Positions 16,820 to 26,317 of a stretch of DNA of 64,000 nucleotides are shown here, in pieces. This DNA comes from Amnibacterium kyonggiense (GTDB lineage: Bacteria; Actinomycetota; Actinomycetes; Actinomycetales; Microbacteriaceae). Position numbers and translations under genes: made by a program. Under the pieces are notes generated by a model. That model was not told the DNA's origin and searched no databases. It saw only the letters and a list, made by a program, of their open reading frames with translations. The stretch's first letter is position 1, and every line of letters begins with the position of its first letter. The stretch covers positions 496,001-560,000 of the forward strand of contig NZ_SOAM01000003.1 in NCBI RefSeq assembly GCF_004364555.1, read 5' to 3'.

Positions 16820-17779
16820 ATGACCGCAGTGACGCAGACGGCGCCCAGGCCCGCCGTCGCCAAGCGCCGGAGGCGCGACCTCCGCTCGCGGGTCCTCACG
16901 CCCTACGCGATGCTCCTGCCCGGCATCGTGCTGTTCCTGGCCTTCATGGCCGCACCGATCCTCTACACGGTCGTGCTGTCGCTGCAGACCGTCAAAGTGG
17001 AAGGCCTCGGACTCGGGCCCGACTCGCGGTCCGTCGTCTTCGCGGGCCTGGAGAACTACGCGAACTCGCTCGCCGACCCGGAGTTCGGGGCGAGCGTGCT
17101 GCGGGTCTTCCTCTACGGCCTCATCGTCATCCCGCTGATGCTCGGCTTCGCGCTGCTGTTCGCGCTCCTGCTCGACTCCAAGCGCAGCCGCGCGACACGG
17201 TTCAGCCGCGTCGCGATCTTCCTGCCCTACGCCGTGCCGGCGGTGATCAGCTCGCTGCTGTGGGGCTTCCTCTACCTGCCCTCGGTGAGCCCGTTCGTCT
17301 TCCTGGCGAACCTGCTGAACGTGCCGGTGCCGAACGTGCTGGGCCCGAACCTCGTCATGTTCGCCGTTGCCAACATCGCGATCTGGGGCGGTGTCGGCTT
17401 CAACATGATCGTGATCTACACGTCGCTCCGCGCGATCCCGTCGGACATCTACGAGGCCGCCCGCATCGACGGCGCGACGGAGGTGCAGATCGCCTGGCGC
17501 ATCAAGATCCCGATCGTCATCCCGTCGCTGATCATGACGGCGCTCTTCTCGATCATCGCCACCCTGCAGGTCTTCGCCGAACCGACCACGCTCCGGCCGC
17601 TGACGAATTCGCTGTCCACCAGCTGGACGCCGCTGATGAAGGTCTACCGCGACGCGTTCACCCGCAACGACATCTACTCCGCCGCCGCCACCAGCGTCCT
17701 CATCGCCGTCGGCACGTTCGTGCTGTCGTTCCTCTTCCTCCGCGTCGTGCAGCGACGCGCTTTCGGTCAGGAGGACTGA
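16820..17779 (+). CDS. Sugar ABC transporter permease (MalF/UgpA type)
   Basis: ATG 16820 follows GGAAAGGA. The 319-residue protein has a basic cytoplasmic head, six predicted membrane helices and the EAA motif that docks the ATPase (EAARIDGATEVQIAWRIKIPIVIP). It is the first of the permease pair and ends two bases before the second permease gene. Together they form the channel for the sugar delivered by the upstream lipoprotein. Confidence 0.9.
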   Translation: MTAVTQTAPRPAVAKRRRRDLRSRVLTPYAMLLPGIVLFLAFMAAPILYTVVLSLQTVKVEGLGLGPDSRSVVFAGLENYANSLADPEFGASVLRVFLYGLIVIPLMLGFALLFALLLDSKRSRATRFSRVAIFLPYAVPAVISSLLWGFLYLPSVSPFVFLANLLNVPVPNVLGPNLVMFAVANIAIWGGVGFNMIVIYTSLRAIPSDIYEAARIDGATEVQIAWRIKIPIVIPSLIMTALFSIIATLQVFAEPTTLRPLTNSLSTSWTPLMKVYRDAFTRNDIYSAAATSVLIAVGTFVLSFLFLRVVQRRAFGQED

Positions 17780-17781
17780 TC

Positions 17782-18672
17782 ATGGCCACCATCGCGACCA
17801 CTCCCGTCCTCCCCGCCACCACGCGCACGCGCCGCGGTCACGCCGAGCGTCCCAGCGCGTTCGGGACGGCGATCCTGCTCCTCGGCGTCGTCTACTGCCT
17901 GCTGCCCGTCGTCTGGGTCGTCATGGCGTCGACGAAGAACGGGTCGGAGCTGTTCTCCACCTTCACGTTCGCGCCGAGCACGCACCTCCTCGACAACATC
18001 GTCGAGCTGACGCAGTACCGCGGCGGCCTCTTCTGGCTCTGGATGCTGAACACCGCGATCTACGCGGGCGTGGGAGCCCTCGTGTCCAGCCTGGTCTCCG
18101 CCCTGTCCGGCTACGTGCTGGCCAAGTTCGACTTCCCGGGCAAAGGCGTCGTCTTCGGCATCCTGCTGATGGGCGTGCTGGTCCCGAGCGTCATCCTCGC
18201 GATCCCGCAGTACTTCCTGCTGGCGCAGATCGGCCTGACGAACACCTACTGGTCGGTCCTGCTGCCGCAGCTCATCAGCCCGTACGGCATCTACCTCGCC
18301 CGCATCTACGCGGCAGCGGCCATACCGACCGACGTGGTCGAGGCGGCGCGCACCGAGGGCGCCGGCGAGCTGACGACGTTCTTCCGCATCGCCATCCCGA
18401 TGATGGCGCCCGGCCTCGTCACGATCTTCCTGTTCCAGTTCGTCGCGATCTGGAACAACTTCCTGCTGCCCTACATCATGCTCGGAGACGACCACCTCTT
18501 CCCGATCACGGTCGGCCTCTCCGGCCTGCTGAACCAGGGGGCGACGGTCCCGGCGCTGTACACGCTGGTCATCACGGGAGCGCTCCTGTCGATCGTCCCG
18601 CTGATCATCCTGTTCCTCGCGCTGCAGCGCTTCTGGCGCGTCGACCTCGCGGCCGGCGCGGTGAAGGCGTGA
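17782..18672 (+). CDS. Sugar ABC transporter permease (MalG/UgpE type)
   Basis: This 296-residue protein has six predicted helices and the EAA loop EAARTEGAGELTTFFRIAIP. Motifs such as MGVLVPSVILAIPQYFLL and WNNFLLPYIM are characteristic of MalG-type permeases. Its last codons overlap the GTG start of the LacI gene by four bases, tying the regulator to the transporter mRNA. Confidence 0.9.
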   Translation: MATIATTPVLPATTRTRRGHAERPSAFGTAILLLGVVYCLLPVVWVVMASTKNGSELFSTFTFAPSTHLLDNIVELTQYRGGLFWLWMLNTAIYAGVGALVSSLVSALSGYVLAKFDFPGKGVVFGILLMGVLVPSVILAIPQYFLLAQIGLTNTYWSVLLPQLISPYGIYLARIYAAAAIPTDVVEAARTEGAGELTTFFRIAIPMMAPGLVTIFLFQFVAIWNNFLLPYIMLGDDHLFPITVGLSGLLNQGATVPALYTLVITGALLSIVPLIILFLALQRFWRVDLAAGAVKA

Positions 18673-19709
18673 CCGTTCCTACAATCCCGAAGGTGAGCAA
18701 CGGGGCCGGGAAGCGGCGTCCCACCATCGACGACGTGGCCGAGGCCGCCGGCGTGTCCCGAGGGACCGTCTCGCGGGTCCTGAACGGCGGCCGCTGGGTC
18801 AGCCCTGACGCGCACGCGTCAGTCACCGCGGCGATCAAGCGCACGGGGTACCGGATCAACGTCCAGGCCCGCAGCCTCGCCACCTCGCGCACGGGAACGG
18901 TCGCGTTCCTGCTCACCGAGCCGCACGACCTGCTGTTCGAGGACCCGAACTTCTCGATCCTCATGCGGTTCGCCGCGGACGCGCTGGCGCGGGACGACAT
19001 CTCGCTCGTCCTGATCATGGCGTCGAACGCGGACGAGCAGCGGCGCGCGCTCGACTTCCTGGGGGCCGGGCACGTGGACGGCGTGCTCCTCGTGTCCTCG
19101 CACAGCGGCGGTCAGGGATTCGTCGGTGCGATCAACCGCCTCGGCCTGCCGGCGATCGCGTGCGGAGCGCCGATCGGCTTCGAACGGACGATGGGCTGGG
19201 TCGCCGCCGACGAGGAGCAGGGCGCGCGCACGGCGACCGAGTACCTGCAGCAGATCGGTCGCCGTCGGATCGCCCTCATCGCCGGGCCGCAGGACACATC
19301 CGGCGGACAGCAGCGTCTCGCCGGCTATCGCGCGGCGCTCGACGGGGCGTTCGACGAGTCCCTCGTCGCGATCGGCGACTACGGCCGGTCGAGTGGAGCC
19401 CGTGCGATGCACGAGCTGCTCGAGCGTCGTCCCGATCTCGACGCGGTGTTCGCGGCGAACGACCGGATGGCGGCCGCCGCCCTCGGAGTCCTCCAGGCGT
19501 CCGGCCGCGCCGTCCCCGACGACGTCGCGGTCGTCGGATTCGACGACTCGCCCGCCGCGCTCGAGACCTCGCCGACCATCACCACGATGCGGCAGCCGTT
19601 CGAGCGGATCAGCCGCGAGATGGTCCGCCTGCTCGTCGGCGAGATCGGCGGCGAGCGCCCGGCCGCGATCACGATCCCGACCGAGCTCGTCATCCGCGAA
19701 TCGGCCTGA
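18669..19709 (+). CDS. LacI-family transcriptional regulator
   Basis: After a short N-terminal extension the LacI DNA-binding domain is complete: TIDDVAEAAGVSRGTVSRVLNG with the hinge QARSLATSRTGTVAFLL. It is followed by a periplasmic-binding-protein-like effector domain (DGVLLVSSH, AVVGFDDSPAAL). GTG 18669 overlaps the permease stop; a GTG at 18693 is an alternative. As the last gene of the operon it would be self-regulated through the operators at 15287 and 15365, with a galactoside-derived sugar as inducer. Confidence 0.9.
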   Translation: MTVPTIPKVSNGAGKRRPTIDDVAEAAGVSRGTVSRVLNGGRWVSPDAHASVTAAIKRTGYRINVQARSLATSRTGTVAFLLTEPHDLLFEDPNFSILMRFAADALARDDISLVLIMASNADEQRRALDFLGAGHVDGVLLVSSHSGGQGFVGAINRLGLPAIACGAPIGFERTMGWVAADEEQGARTATEYLQQIGRRRIALIAGPQDTSGGQQRLAGYRAALDGAFDESLVAIGDYGRSSGARAMHELLERRPDLDAVFAANDRMAAAALGVLQASGRAVPDDVAVVGFDDSPAALETSPTITTMRQPFERISREMVRLLVGEIGGERPAAITIPTELVIRESA

Positions 19710-19801
19710 CCCGGCTCAGCGCGGCGCCTGCCCGAGCGCGCCGAGCCGCTCCGACGAGTCGGGAATAGCGCGGAGCAGTGGACGCTTCCACCACTCGCGC
19801 C

Positions 19802-19821
19802 ATTTGATTGACACGTCAAAT
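19802..19821. promoter_or_regulatory. MarR-like operator/promoter of the YceI gene
   Basis: ATTTGA and TCAAAT flank an inner TTGAC-AC-GTCAA, giving a 20-base dyad. Its TTGACA could serve as a -35 box, though no good -10 box is seen. TTGAC..GTCAA sites are typical targets of MarR-type repressors, but no MarR gene lies nearby. Confidence 0.5.
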
Positions 19822-19869
19822 ACCTGACGGGTCGACGGCGCGCCACGACCATCTGGAGAAGGAACCGCC

Positions 19870-20427
19870 ATGACCATCACCGCAGCGCACGTCGACGGCT
19901 ACCGCGCCGGGACCTGGAAGCTCGACCCCACCCACTCGGAGATCGCCTTCTCCGTCCGCCACCTGGCCATCAGCAAGGTCAAGGGCGTCTTCGAGCAGTT
20001 CGACGTCACCGTCGTCGCACCGGAGGACCCGGCGGACGCGACGGTGGAGGCCACCGTCGAGATCGCGAGCGTCAACACGAAGCAGGCGCAGCGCGACCAG
20101 CACCTGCGCACCAGCGACTTCTTCGCCGCGGACGAGCACCCGCAGATGATCTTCCGCTCCACCGCGCTGCACGCCGAGGAGGACGGCGAGTTCGTGCTCG
20201 ACGGGGACCTCACGCTGCGCGGCGTCACGAAGCCCGTCTCACTCAAGGGCGAGTTCGGCGGCATCGTCACGGACGGCTACGGCCAGACGAAGGCCGGCGT
20301 CGAGGCGAAGACGAAGATCAACCGCCACGACTTCGGCGTGAGCTGGAACGCGGCCCTCGAGGCAGGCGGCATGACCCTCGGCGACGAGGTGACCGTCACC
20401 TTCGACCTGCAGTTCGTCCTGAGCTGA
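19870..20427 (+). CDS. YceI-family protein
   Basis: The 185-residue protein matches the YceI lipocalin-like beta-barrel throughout: GTWKLDPTHSEIAFSVRHLAISKVKGVFEQF, NTKQAQRDQHLRTSDFF and LTLRGVTKPVSL. YceI proteins bind isoprenoid-like amphiphiles. No signal peptide is present, so this one is cytoplasmic, as in most actinobacterial members. AGAAGGA lies just before ATG 19870. Confidence 0.88.
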   Translation: MTITAAHVDGYRAGTWKLDPTHSEIAFSVRHLAISKVKGVFEQFDVTVVAPEDPADATVEATVEIASVNTKQAQRDQHLRTSDFFAADEHPQMIFRSTALHAEEDGEFVLDGDLTLRGVTKPVSLKGEFGGIVTDGYGQTKAGVEAKTKINRHDFGVSWNAALEAGGMTLGDEVTVTFDLQFVLS

Positions 20428-20593
20428 TCCGCCGCGGCCCGGACCGTCGCTCCACCCGACGGGCGGCGCGCCGGGCCGGGCCGGTGACGTCGGCGCGGAG
20501 CGCCGGGTCGGGTCGGCGCGGGACCGATTCCGTCCCCTGCCCACCCCGATGTGTACGGTGTCCACCAGGACTCGTCGTCAGGAGGACCGCCCC

Positions 20594-21220
20594 ATGCGCG
20601 CTGGACGCCGCATCACGATCACGCCGCTGCTCGTCGGGGACCTGCTCGTCGCCGAAGACGAGCGGCTGCCGATCTTCGTGCACCTCATCGACCACCCGGA
20701 CGGCCGCCTGCTCGTCGACACCGGAGTGACCGAGCTGCACCCCGCCCTCGCGGACATGGAGCCGCGCCTGCACCCGCTCACCGAGCACGACCTGGACCTC
20801 GCCTCGATCGACGTGGTCGTGAACACCCACCTGCACGCCGACCACTGCGGCGGCAACCACCTGTTCGCCGGCACGCCGATCCTCGTGCAGCGCACCGAGC
20901 TCGCGGACGCGTCCGAGCAGGAGGACTACACCCTGCGCGACTGGGTGCACGCGCCCGGTGTGGAGTACGTCGAGGTCGACGGCGATCACGAGGCCCTCCC
21001 CGGCGTCCGCCTCCTCGCCGCCCCCGGGCACACCCGCGGGTCGCAGATCGTCGTGGTGGACGGCGAGGACGGCCCCGTGATGATCGCGGGCGACACCGCG
21101 GTCTGGGGCGGCGAGCTCGACGAGCCGACCACGCAGGGCCAGCGGCGCATCCGGTCCCTCGAGCCGACCGCCGTCTGGCTGGCGCACGCGAGCGATCCCT
21201 GGCGGCCGCCCACCGCGTGA
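20594..21220 (+). CDS. Metallo-beta-lactamase-fold hydrolase (lactonase-like)
   Basis: The 208-residue protein has the metal motif of the fold, NTHLHADHCGGN, preceded by LLVDTGV and followed by APGHTRGSQIVVV and MIAGDTAVW, which supply the remaining His and Asp ligands. The arrangement is close to N-acyl-homoserine-lactonase-like enzymes, but the substrate cannot be decided from sequence. ATG 20594 has AGGAGG upstream. Nothing nearby suggests a pathway. Confidence 0.75.
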   Translation: MRAGRRITITPLLVGDLLVAEDERLPIFVHLIDHPDGRLLVDTGVTELHPALADMEPRLHPLTEHDLDLASIDVVVNTHLHADHCGGNHLFAGTPILVQRTELADASEQEDYTLRDWVHAPGVEYVEVDGDHEALPGVRLLAAPGHTRGSQIVVVDGEDGPVMIAGDTAVWGGELDEPTTQGQRRIRSLEPTAVWLAHASDPWRPPTA

Positions 21221-21244
21221 ACACGCCGGGCCGGTCCGGACGGG

Positions 21245-22159
21245 TCAGCGCCGGCCGGGCGCGAGATCGCGTTCGGCGACGGCGAGCAGGGCGCCTGCGG
21301 GCCCCGACGGGGGCTGCTGCGGGCGCCACACCGCGCGGAGCGAGCGCGCGAGCCGGAGTCCCGCGACGTCGACCTGCACCAGCCGGCCGGCCGCGACGTC
21401 CTCCTCCACCGCGAGACGGCTGAGGACGGTGGCGCCCCGGCCGCTCGCGACGGCGTGCTTGAGCGCGGTCGTGGAGCCGAGCTCGAGCGCGGGGCGCGCG
21501 ACGAGGTGCCGGGAGGCGAGCGCGCGGTCGAGCACCTGGCGCGTGCCCGACGTCGGCTCGCGCAGCAGCAGCGTCCCGGCGATCAGCTCCTCCGGCTCGA
21601 CGGGCGCCGTGCGGCGGCCCCAGGGGTGACCGGGAGCCACGACGAGCACGAGCCGGTCGCGGCCGACGGTCCGCCCGACGAGCTCCGGCGGCGTGCGCGG
21701 ACCCTCGACGAAGCCGAGCGCCGCATCGCCGCTGCGGACCAGGGCAGCGACGGCCGGCGAGTTGACGGACGTCGACGCGATCGTGATGCCCGGCAGCAGA
21801 TCGTGCAGCGCGACGAGCCACCGCGGCATGAGGTAGTCCGCGACGGTCAGCGACGCGGCGACGCTCAGCTGGCGCGGCTCCCCCGCCAGCACCTCGACAT
21901 CGCGGCGGAACGCCGCGGCCGCCGCCACGAGCGGCGCGGCCCAGGTCGCGACCAGCTCCCCGGAGGCCGTCGGGCGCGAGCCGGTCGCGCCGCGCTCCAG
22001 CAGCGGGAACCCGAGCTGCGCCTCCAGGGTCCGGATGCGCTGGCTCGCCGCGGGCTGGCTGATGCCGAGTCGCCGTGCCGCCGCACCGAGGCTGCCGCCC
22101 TCGTGGACCGCGAGGAGGAGCCGGAGCGCCTCGAGGTCCGGCAGCCGCCCTTCCGTCAT
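21245..22159 (-). CDS. LysR-family regulator, divergent from yeiH
   Basis: The 304-residue protein begins with a LysR winged helix (LEALRLLLAVHEGGSLGAAARRLGISQPAASQRI) and continues with the two-lobed effector domain. It is divergent to a YeiH-type membrane protein, like the CbbR/YeiE-YeiH pairs of other bacteria. A dyad (22155-22175) overlaps its own start codon, so if ATG 22159 is right, binding would directly block its expression; the mRNA would then be nearly leaderless. Confidence 0.87.
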   Translation of the reverse strand: MTEGRLPDLEALRLLLAVHEGGSLGAAARRLGISQPAASQRIRTLEAQLGFPLLERGATGSRPTASGELVATWAAPLVAAAAAFRRDVEVLAGEPRQLSVAASLTVADYLMPRWLVALHDLLPGITIASTSVNSPAVAALVRSGDAALGFVEGPRTPPELVGRTVGRDRLVLVVAPGHPWGRRTAPVEPEELIAGTLLLREPTSGTRQVLDRALASRHLVARPALELGSTTALKHAVASGRGATVLSRLAVEEDVAAGRLVQVDVAGLRLARSLRAVWRPQQPPSGPAGALLAVAERDLAPGRR

Positions 22160-22175
22160 AAGTCGACTTTATGAC
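22155..22175. promoter_or_regulatory. LysR-type operator between lysR and yeiH
   Basis: GTCATAA-N7-TTATGAC is a perfect 7-bp dyad whose centre (GTCGACT) is itself nearly symmetric. It contains the TNA-N7-TNA pattern of CbbR/CysL-like LysR regulators. It lies exactly between the divergent genes and overlaps the regulator's start codon. Confidence 0.7.
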
Positions 22176-22245
22176 CCCATCGGCCCGAGGCGGCTACCGC
22201 GGCGGTCGGTCGGCGCCGATCGTGGTGCGGGAGATGAGGAGTCGC

Positions 22246-23265
22246 ATGCAGGGAATCGTCCGTCTGGCACCGGGACTCGCGGTCGTCGCCGCGATCACCG
22301 CCGTCGCCACCGCGCTCGGGGCGCTGGTGCCCGTCGTCGGGGGCCCGGTCTTCGGTATCGTGCTCGGCGCGGTCTGCGCGACGGTCCTCCGCCCCGGGTC
22401 CCGCGTCGCGGCTGGCGCGGGCTTCGCCGGGAAGCGCGTCCTCCAGGCGAGCATCGTCGTGCTCGGAACGGGCTTGTCGCTCACCCAGGTCGTGCAGGTG
22501 GGCGTCGCGTCGCTGCCGGTGATGCTCGGCACCCTGGCCGTGGCGCTGCTCGGCGCCGCGGTCGTCGGCCGGCTGCTGCGGGTCGACGGGGACGTCCGCA
22601 CCCTCATCGGCGTCGGCACCGGCATCTGCGGCGCATCCGCCATCGCCGCGACCACCGCGGTGATCGGGGCGGCGGAGGCGGAGGTCGCCTACGCGATCGG
22701 CACGATCTTCACCTTCAACGTGGCGGCGGTGCTGCTCTACCCGACGCTCGGCCACCTCCTCGGCCTGTCCCAGCACGCGTTCGGACTCTGGGCCGGCACG
22801 GCGATCAACGACACCTCGTCGGTCGTCGCGGCGGCGTACACCTACGGTCCCGACGCCGGCGCCTACGGCGTCGTCGTCAAGCTCACCCGGACGCTGATGA
22901 TCATCCCGATCTCGATCGCTCTCGCCGCCCTCGCCGCACACCGGGAGCGGGCGGCTCGGACCACGGAGGTTGACGCCGCTGCGCGTCGCACCATCCCCTG
23001 GCGGCGCCTGTTCCCCCTGTTCATCGTCGGATTCCTCGCCGCCAGCGCGCTCGACACCGCGGGCGCGATCCCCGCCTCGTGGCACCCGACCCTCGGCACG
23101 ATCGGCGTCCTGCTCATCACCGCGGCGCTGACCGGGATCGGCCTGTCGACCCGCCTCGCCACCCTCCGCGCCGCCGGGCACCGGCCGCTGCTGCTGGGCG
23201 GCGTCCTCTGGCTGCTCGTCGGCGCGACGAGCCTGCTGCTGCAGGCCGCGACCGGGACGCTGTGA
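22246..23265 (+). CDS. yeiH: YeiH/UPF0324 family putative sulfate/anion exporter
   Basis: This membrane protein has about ten helices and family motifs: LQASIVVLGTGLSLTQV, GVGTGICGASAIAATTAVI and LWAGTAINDTSSVVAAAYTYG. YeiH proteins are putative sulfate or sulfonate-related exporters. ATG 22246 was chosen because AGGAG stands four bases upstream; the frame is open back to ATG 22171, which would place the start inside the regulator's operator. Control by the divergent LysR protein is likely. Confidence 0.82.
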   Translation: MQGIVRLAPGLAVVAAITAVATALGALVPVVGGPVFGIVLGAVCATVLRPGSRVAAGAGFAGKRVLQASIVVLGTGLSLTQVVQVGVASLPVMLGTLAVALLGAAVVGRLLRVDGDVRTLIGVGTGICGASAIAATTAVIGAAEAEVAYAIGTIFTFNVAAVLLYPTLGHLLGLSQHAFGLWAGTAINDTSSVVAAAYTYGPDAGAYGVVVKLTRTLMIIPISIALAALAAHRERAARTTEVDAAARRTIPWRRLFPLFIVGFLAASALDTAGAIPASWHPTLGTIGVLLITAALTGIGLSTRLATLRAAGHRPLLLGGVLWLLVGATSLLLQAATGTL

Positions 23266-23403
23266 TCGGGCCGGGCCCGACGCCGCGAGGGCAGCGGCGC
23301 AGCAGGTCAAGGTCGGGCCTATGGCTTCCCCGGGGCGGTTGCCGATAGTCCACGTCGGGTCGGCGTCGGTACCGTCGCGGTCACGCGCCGACGGAAGGTC
23401 CCC

Positions 23404-24846
23404 ATGAGCACCACGAAGTCCGCCCCGACCGGTGAATCGCTGCACCGGGAGCTCAAGGTCACCGATGCCGCGTCGTTCTCGATCGGCCTGATCGGCCCGG
23501 TCGGCGTCATGGCGCTGCTCGGGGTCGGCGCCGCCGGCATCCTCGGCCGCGGCGCCACGTGGGCGTTCGTCTTCGCGCTCGTGGCGGTGTCCCTCGTCGC
23601 CTACGGGTTCGTGAAGCTCTCGCGGCACATCGCCCACACGGGCAGCGTGTACGCGACGGTGGGCATCACGCTCGGGTCGCGGGCCGGCTTCGTGGCCGGC
23701 TGGATGCTGTTCCTCGCCTACTTCACCATCGGCGCCGGCTCCACGATCGAGATCGGGCTGTTCCTCGAGCAGCTGCTGCAGGACCTCGGCGTCGCCTTCG
23801 CGCCCGACTGGCTGATCGTCGCGCTCGTCGCGCTGGTCGTCGTGCTCGTGGTCAGCCGCAGCCAGGTGCACGTCATCACCCGCGTGCTGCTCCTCGCCGA
23901 GCTGATCGGCGCGGCGCTCGTGACCGTGCTGAACCTGATCGTCCTGTTCCGGCTCGGCACGGGCACCGCGCCGGGCGGCCGAGGGCTCAGCCTCGCCTTC
24001 CTCCAGCTGCCCTCCGGCACGGACATCACGACGATCGGCGCCGCCGCCGTCTTCGGGTTCCTCGCCTTCGCGGGCTTCGAGGGCGCCGCGACGCTCGGCG
24101 AGGAGACGAGCGACCCGAAGCGCGACATCCCCCGGGCGCTGAAGATCGCGGTCGCCGTGGTCGGCGCGTTCTACCTGCTCTCGATCGTCGCCCAGACGCT
24201 CGGCTACGGCACCTCGGACGCGGACGTGAAGCGCCTCACGAACGCGGCGGCCCCGTACGGCGACCTCGGCCGTGCGTACGTCGGCCCCTGGCTCGCGGAC
24301 CTGCTGACCCTCTTCGCCATCGTCAGCCTGTTCGCGATCTCGATCGGCACCCTCTCCGGCGCCTCCCGCGTGCTGTTCGCGCTCGGCCGGGGCGCGGGCC
24401 TCCGCCGCGGAATCGCCCGCGTCTCGCTGAAGGGCGTGCCCGTCGCCGCCCTGCTCGTGAGCGGGGGCGCCGCCGCGCTCTGCATGGTGATCGAGCGGCT
24501 CACGGGCGCCGGGGTGCTCGACGCCACCTACTGGGTGCTGACGATCGGCACGATCGGCCTGCTCGTCGCCTACGTCCTCGCGACCGTCGGGGCGATCCGC
24601 TTCCTGTTCTTCGGCGGCCGCACCAGGACGCCGAAGTGGCAGATCGTCGTGCCGGTGCTCGCGGTGCTCCTCCTCGCCTACACGCTGTTCAAGAACGCCG
24701 TCGGGCTCGACGCGCCCTACAGCTGGTTCCCGTACCTCGTGGCCGTGTGGCTGCTCGTCGGCGTCGCGCTCTCGTTCCGCAGGGGGCTGAAGGAGCAGGT
24801 CGCCGCGGACCTGAGCGGCTCGGACTCGACGGCGGTCGTGCCGTGA
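23404..24846 (+). CDS. APC-family amino acid/amine permease
   Basis: The 480-residue protein has 12 predicted membrane helices and APC-type motifs: FSIGLIGPVGVMALLGVG in the broken first helix, GFLAFAGFEGAATLGEET in the sixth and LSGASRVLFALGRG near the eighth. These carriers import amino acids, polyamines or related amines. The last bases overlap the GTG of a nitrilase-family gene, suggesting that this hydrolase acts on the imported compound or a product of it. Confidence 0.85.
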   Translation: MSTTKSAPTGESLHRELKVTDAASFSIGLIGPVGVMALLGVGAAGILGRGATWAFVFALVAVSLVAYGFVKLSRHIAHTGSVYATVGITLGSRAGFVAGWMLFLAYFTIGAGSTIEIGLFLEQLLQDLGVAFAPDWLIVALVALVVVLVVSRSQVHVITRVLLLAELIGAALVTVLNLIVLFRLGTGTAPGGRGLSLAFLQLPSGTDITTIGAAAVFGFLAFAGFEGAATLGEETSDPKRDIPRALKIAVAVVGAFYLLSIVAQTLGYGTSDADVKRLTNAAAPYGDLGRAYVGPWLADLLTLFAIVSLFAISIGTLSGASRVLFALGRGAGLRRGIARVSLKGVPVAALLVSGGAAALCMVIERLTGAGVLDATYWVLTIGTIGLLVAYVLATVGAIRFLFFGGRTRTPKWQIVVPVLAVLLLAYTLFKNAVGLDAPYSWFPYLVAVWLLVGVALSFRRGLKEQVAADLSGSDSTAVVP

Positions 24847-25655
24847 CGCGCATCGCCGCGGTGCAGCTCGCCCCGGTGGTCGGGGACCTGGCGGGCAACG
24901 TCCGGCGCGCGCTCGACGCGGTCGAGGCCGCCGTCGACGGCGGGGCCGAGGTCGTCGTCCTCCCCGAGCTCACGACGTCCGGCTACGTCTTCACCACCCC
25001 GGAGGAAGCGCGCTCCCTCGCCCTGCGCCCCGACGACGAGGTGCTCGACCGCTTCGCGGCGGCCGCGGGGCCGGCGACGGTGGTCGTCGGGTTCGCCGAG
25101 GCGACGGACGGGGACCGGGTCTGCAACAGCGCCGCGCTGCTGGACGCGTCCGGGGTGCGAGCCGTCTACCGCAAGGTGCACCTCTGGGATCAGGAGAAGC
25201 GGTTCTTCGCGCCCGGTGACGCGCGACCGCCGGTCGTCGAGACGGAGCACGGCCGGATCGGCGTGATGATCTGCTTCGACATGGAGTTCCCGGAGTGGAC
25301 CCGCATCGCCGCGCTCGGTGGCGCCGACCTGCTCGCGGTCCCCACGAACTGGCCCCTCGGCCCCACGCCCGACGGCGAGCGCCCCGCCGAGGTCCAGATC
25401 GCGATCGCCACCGCGCGGATGAACAGGATGGCGATCGCGTGCGCCGACCGCACCGGCACGGAGCGCACCGTGGAATGGACCGCCGGCACGACGATCGTCG
25501 ACGCGCTCGGCGCCGTCGCCGCGCAGGTGGGCCCCGGGACCGGCACCGCCTGGGCCGACCTCGACCTCCGCGCGTCCCGCGACAAGAAGCAGGCGGACCT
25601 CGTCGACCTGCTCGGCGACCGGCGCCCCGACCTCTACGGCCCCCTGCTCGACTGA
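24843..25655 (+). CDS. Carbon-nitrogen hydrolase (nitrilase superfamily amidase)
   Basis: GTG 24843 overlaps the transporter stop by four bases. The 270-residue enzyme has the Glu-Lys-Cys triad: E42 (VVLPELTTSGY), K111 (YRKVHLWDQEK) and C144 (VMICFDMEFPE). The arrangement fits cytoplasmic amidases such as N-carbamoylputrescine or omega-amidase-like enzymes, which hydrolyse an amide C-N bond. The transporter partner suggests catabolism of an imported nitrogen compound; the exact substrate is not visible. Confidence 0.87.
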   Translation: MTRIAAVQLAPVVGDLAGNVRRALDAVEAAVDGGAEVVVLPELTTSGYVFTTPEEARSLALRPDDEVLDRFAAAAGPATVVVGFAEATDGDRVCNSAALLDASGVRAVYRKVHLWDQEKRFFAPGDARPPVVETEHGRIGVMICFDMEFPEWTRIAALGGADLLAVPTNWPLGPTPDGERPAEVQIAIATARMNRMAIACADRTGTERTVEWTAGTTIVDALGAVAAQVGPGTGTAWADLDLRASRDKKQADLVDLLGDRRPDLYGPLLD

Positions 25656-25679
25656 GGCGCTCGGCGCCCGGCCGGCGTC

Positions 25680-26087
25680 TCAGTCGGCCTTCGGGACGGC
25701 GAGCTCGCCGGTGGCGTACTGGGCGCGGCCGAAGCCGAACGACCAGTCCTCCGGCCCGCTCTCGATGTAGCTGATGAAGACGTCCTCGGGCTCGACCCCG
25801 GCCGCCTGCAGCTCGGTGCAGACCGCCGCGTAGAGCTGCTGCTTCGCCTCGGCGGTCCGCCCCTGCTGGGTGAAGATCTGGATCATGACGACGCCCGCGG
25901 ACCGCTCGAACCCGAGTCCGGCGTCCAGGGCGATGATCTGCGACGCGGCGTGCTCGGTGATGATCTGGAAGCGGTCCCGCTCGGGGATGCCGTAGGTGCG
26001 CACGAGCGCGTCCTGGACGCCGTCGGCGATCCGGCGGACACGACCCGCGTCGGTCCCGGTGAGCAGGTCGATTCGGACGAGGGGCAT
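25680..26087 (-). CDS. Tautomerase-superfamily protein
   Basis: ATG 26087 gives a 135-residue protein starting MPLVRIDLL, so Pro2 becomes the N-terminal catalytic proline after Met removal; the longer frame upstream would destroy this. Further family features are AIITEH-like FQIITEH and the second beta-alpha-beta unit (VMIQIFTQQGRTAEAKQQLY, PEDVFISYIE). Such enzymes tautomerise or dehalogenate small carbonyl acids. Substrate unknown. Confidence 0.8.
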   Translation of the reverse strand: MPLVRIDLLTGTDAGRVRRIADGVQDALVRTYGIPERDRFQIITEHAASQIIALDAGLGFERSAGVVMIQIFTQQGRTAEAKQQLYAAVCTELQAAGVEPEDVFISYIESGPEDWSFGFGRAQYATGELAVPKAD

Positions 26088-26317
26088 CGCGGTCTCCTTC
26101 GGGGCGAGGACGGGGGCTCGCACTCTAGGGACATGGTCCTGAGCCGACGCCGTCCCGGTGCCGGACCCGACGACGGACGAGGACCGCCCGGCCCGCACCC
26201 GCGGCTTCACAGCGGAGGAATTCGCGGCGATCTTCCCTGCCCTCCTCCCCGTCGCGGGCCGCCCGACGGGGTGAGGGTGAGGAGCAGAGCGACCGCGCTG
26301 CACCGAGAGGACCGGCG

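Noticed and set aside
22171-22245. Longer N-terminus for YeiH from ATG 22171
   Set aside because: That start lies inside the LysR dyad without a Shine-Dalgarno, whereas ATG 22246 has AGGAG and begins at the conserved first helix.
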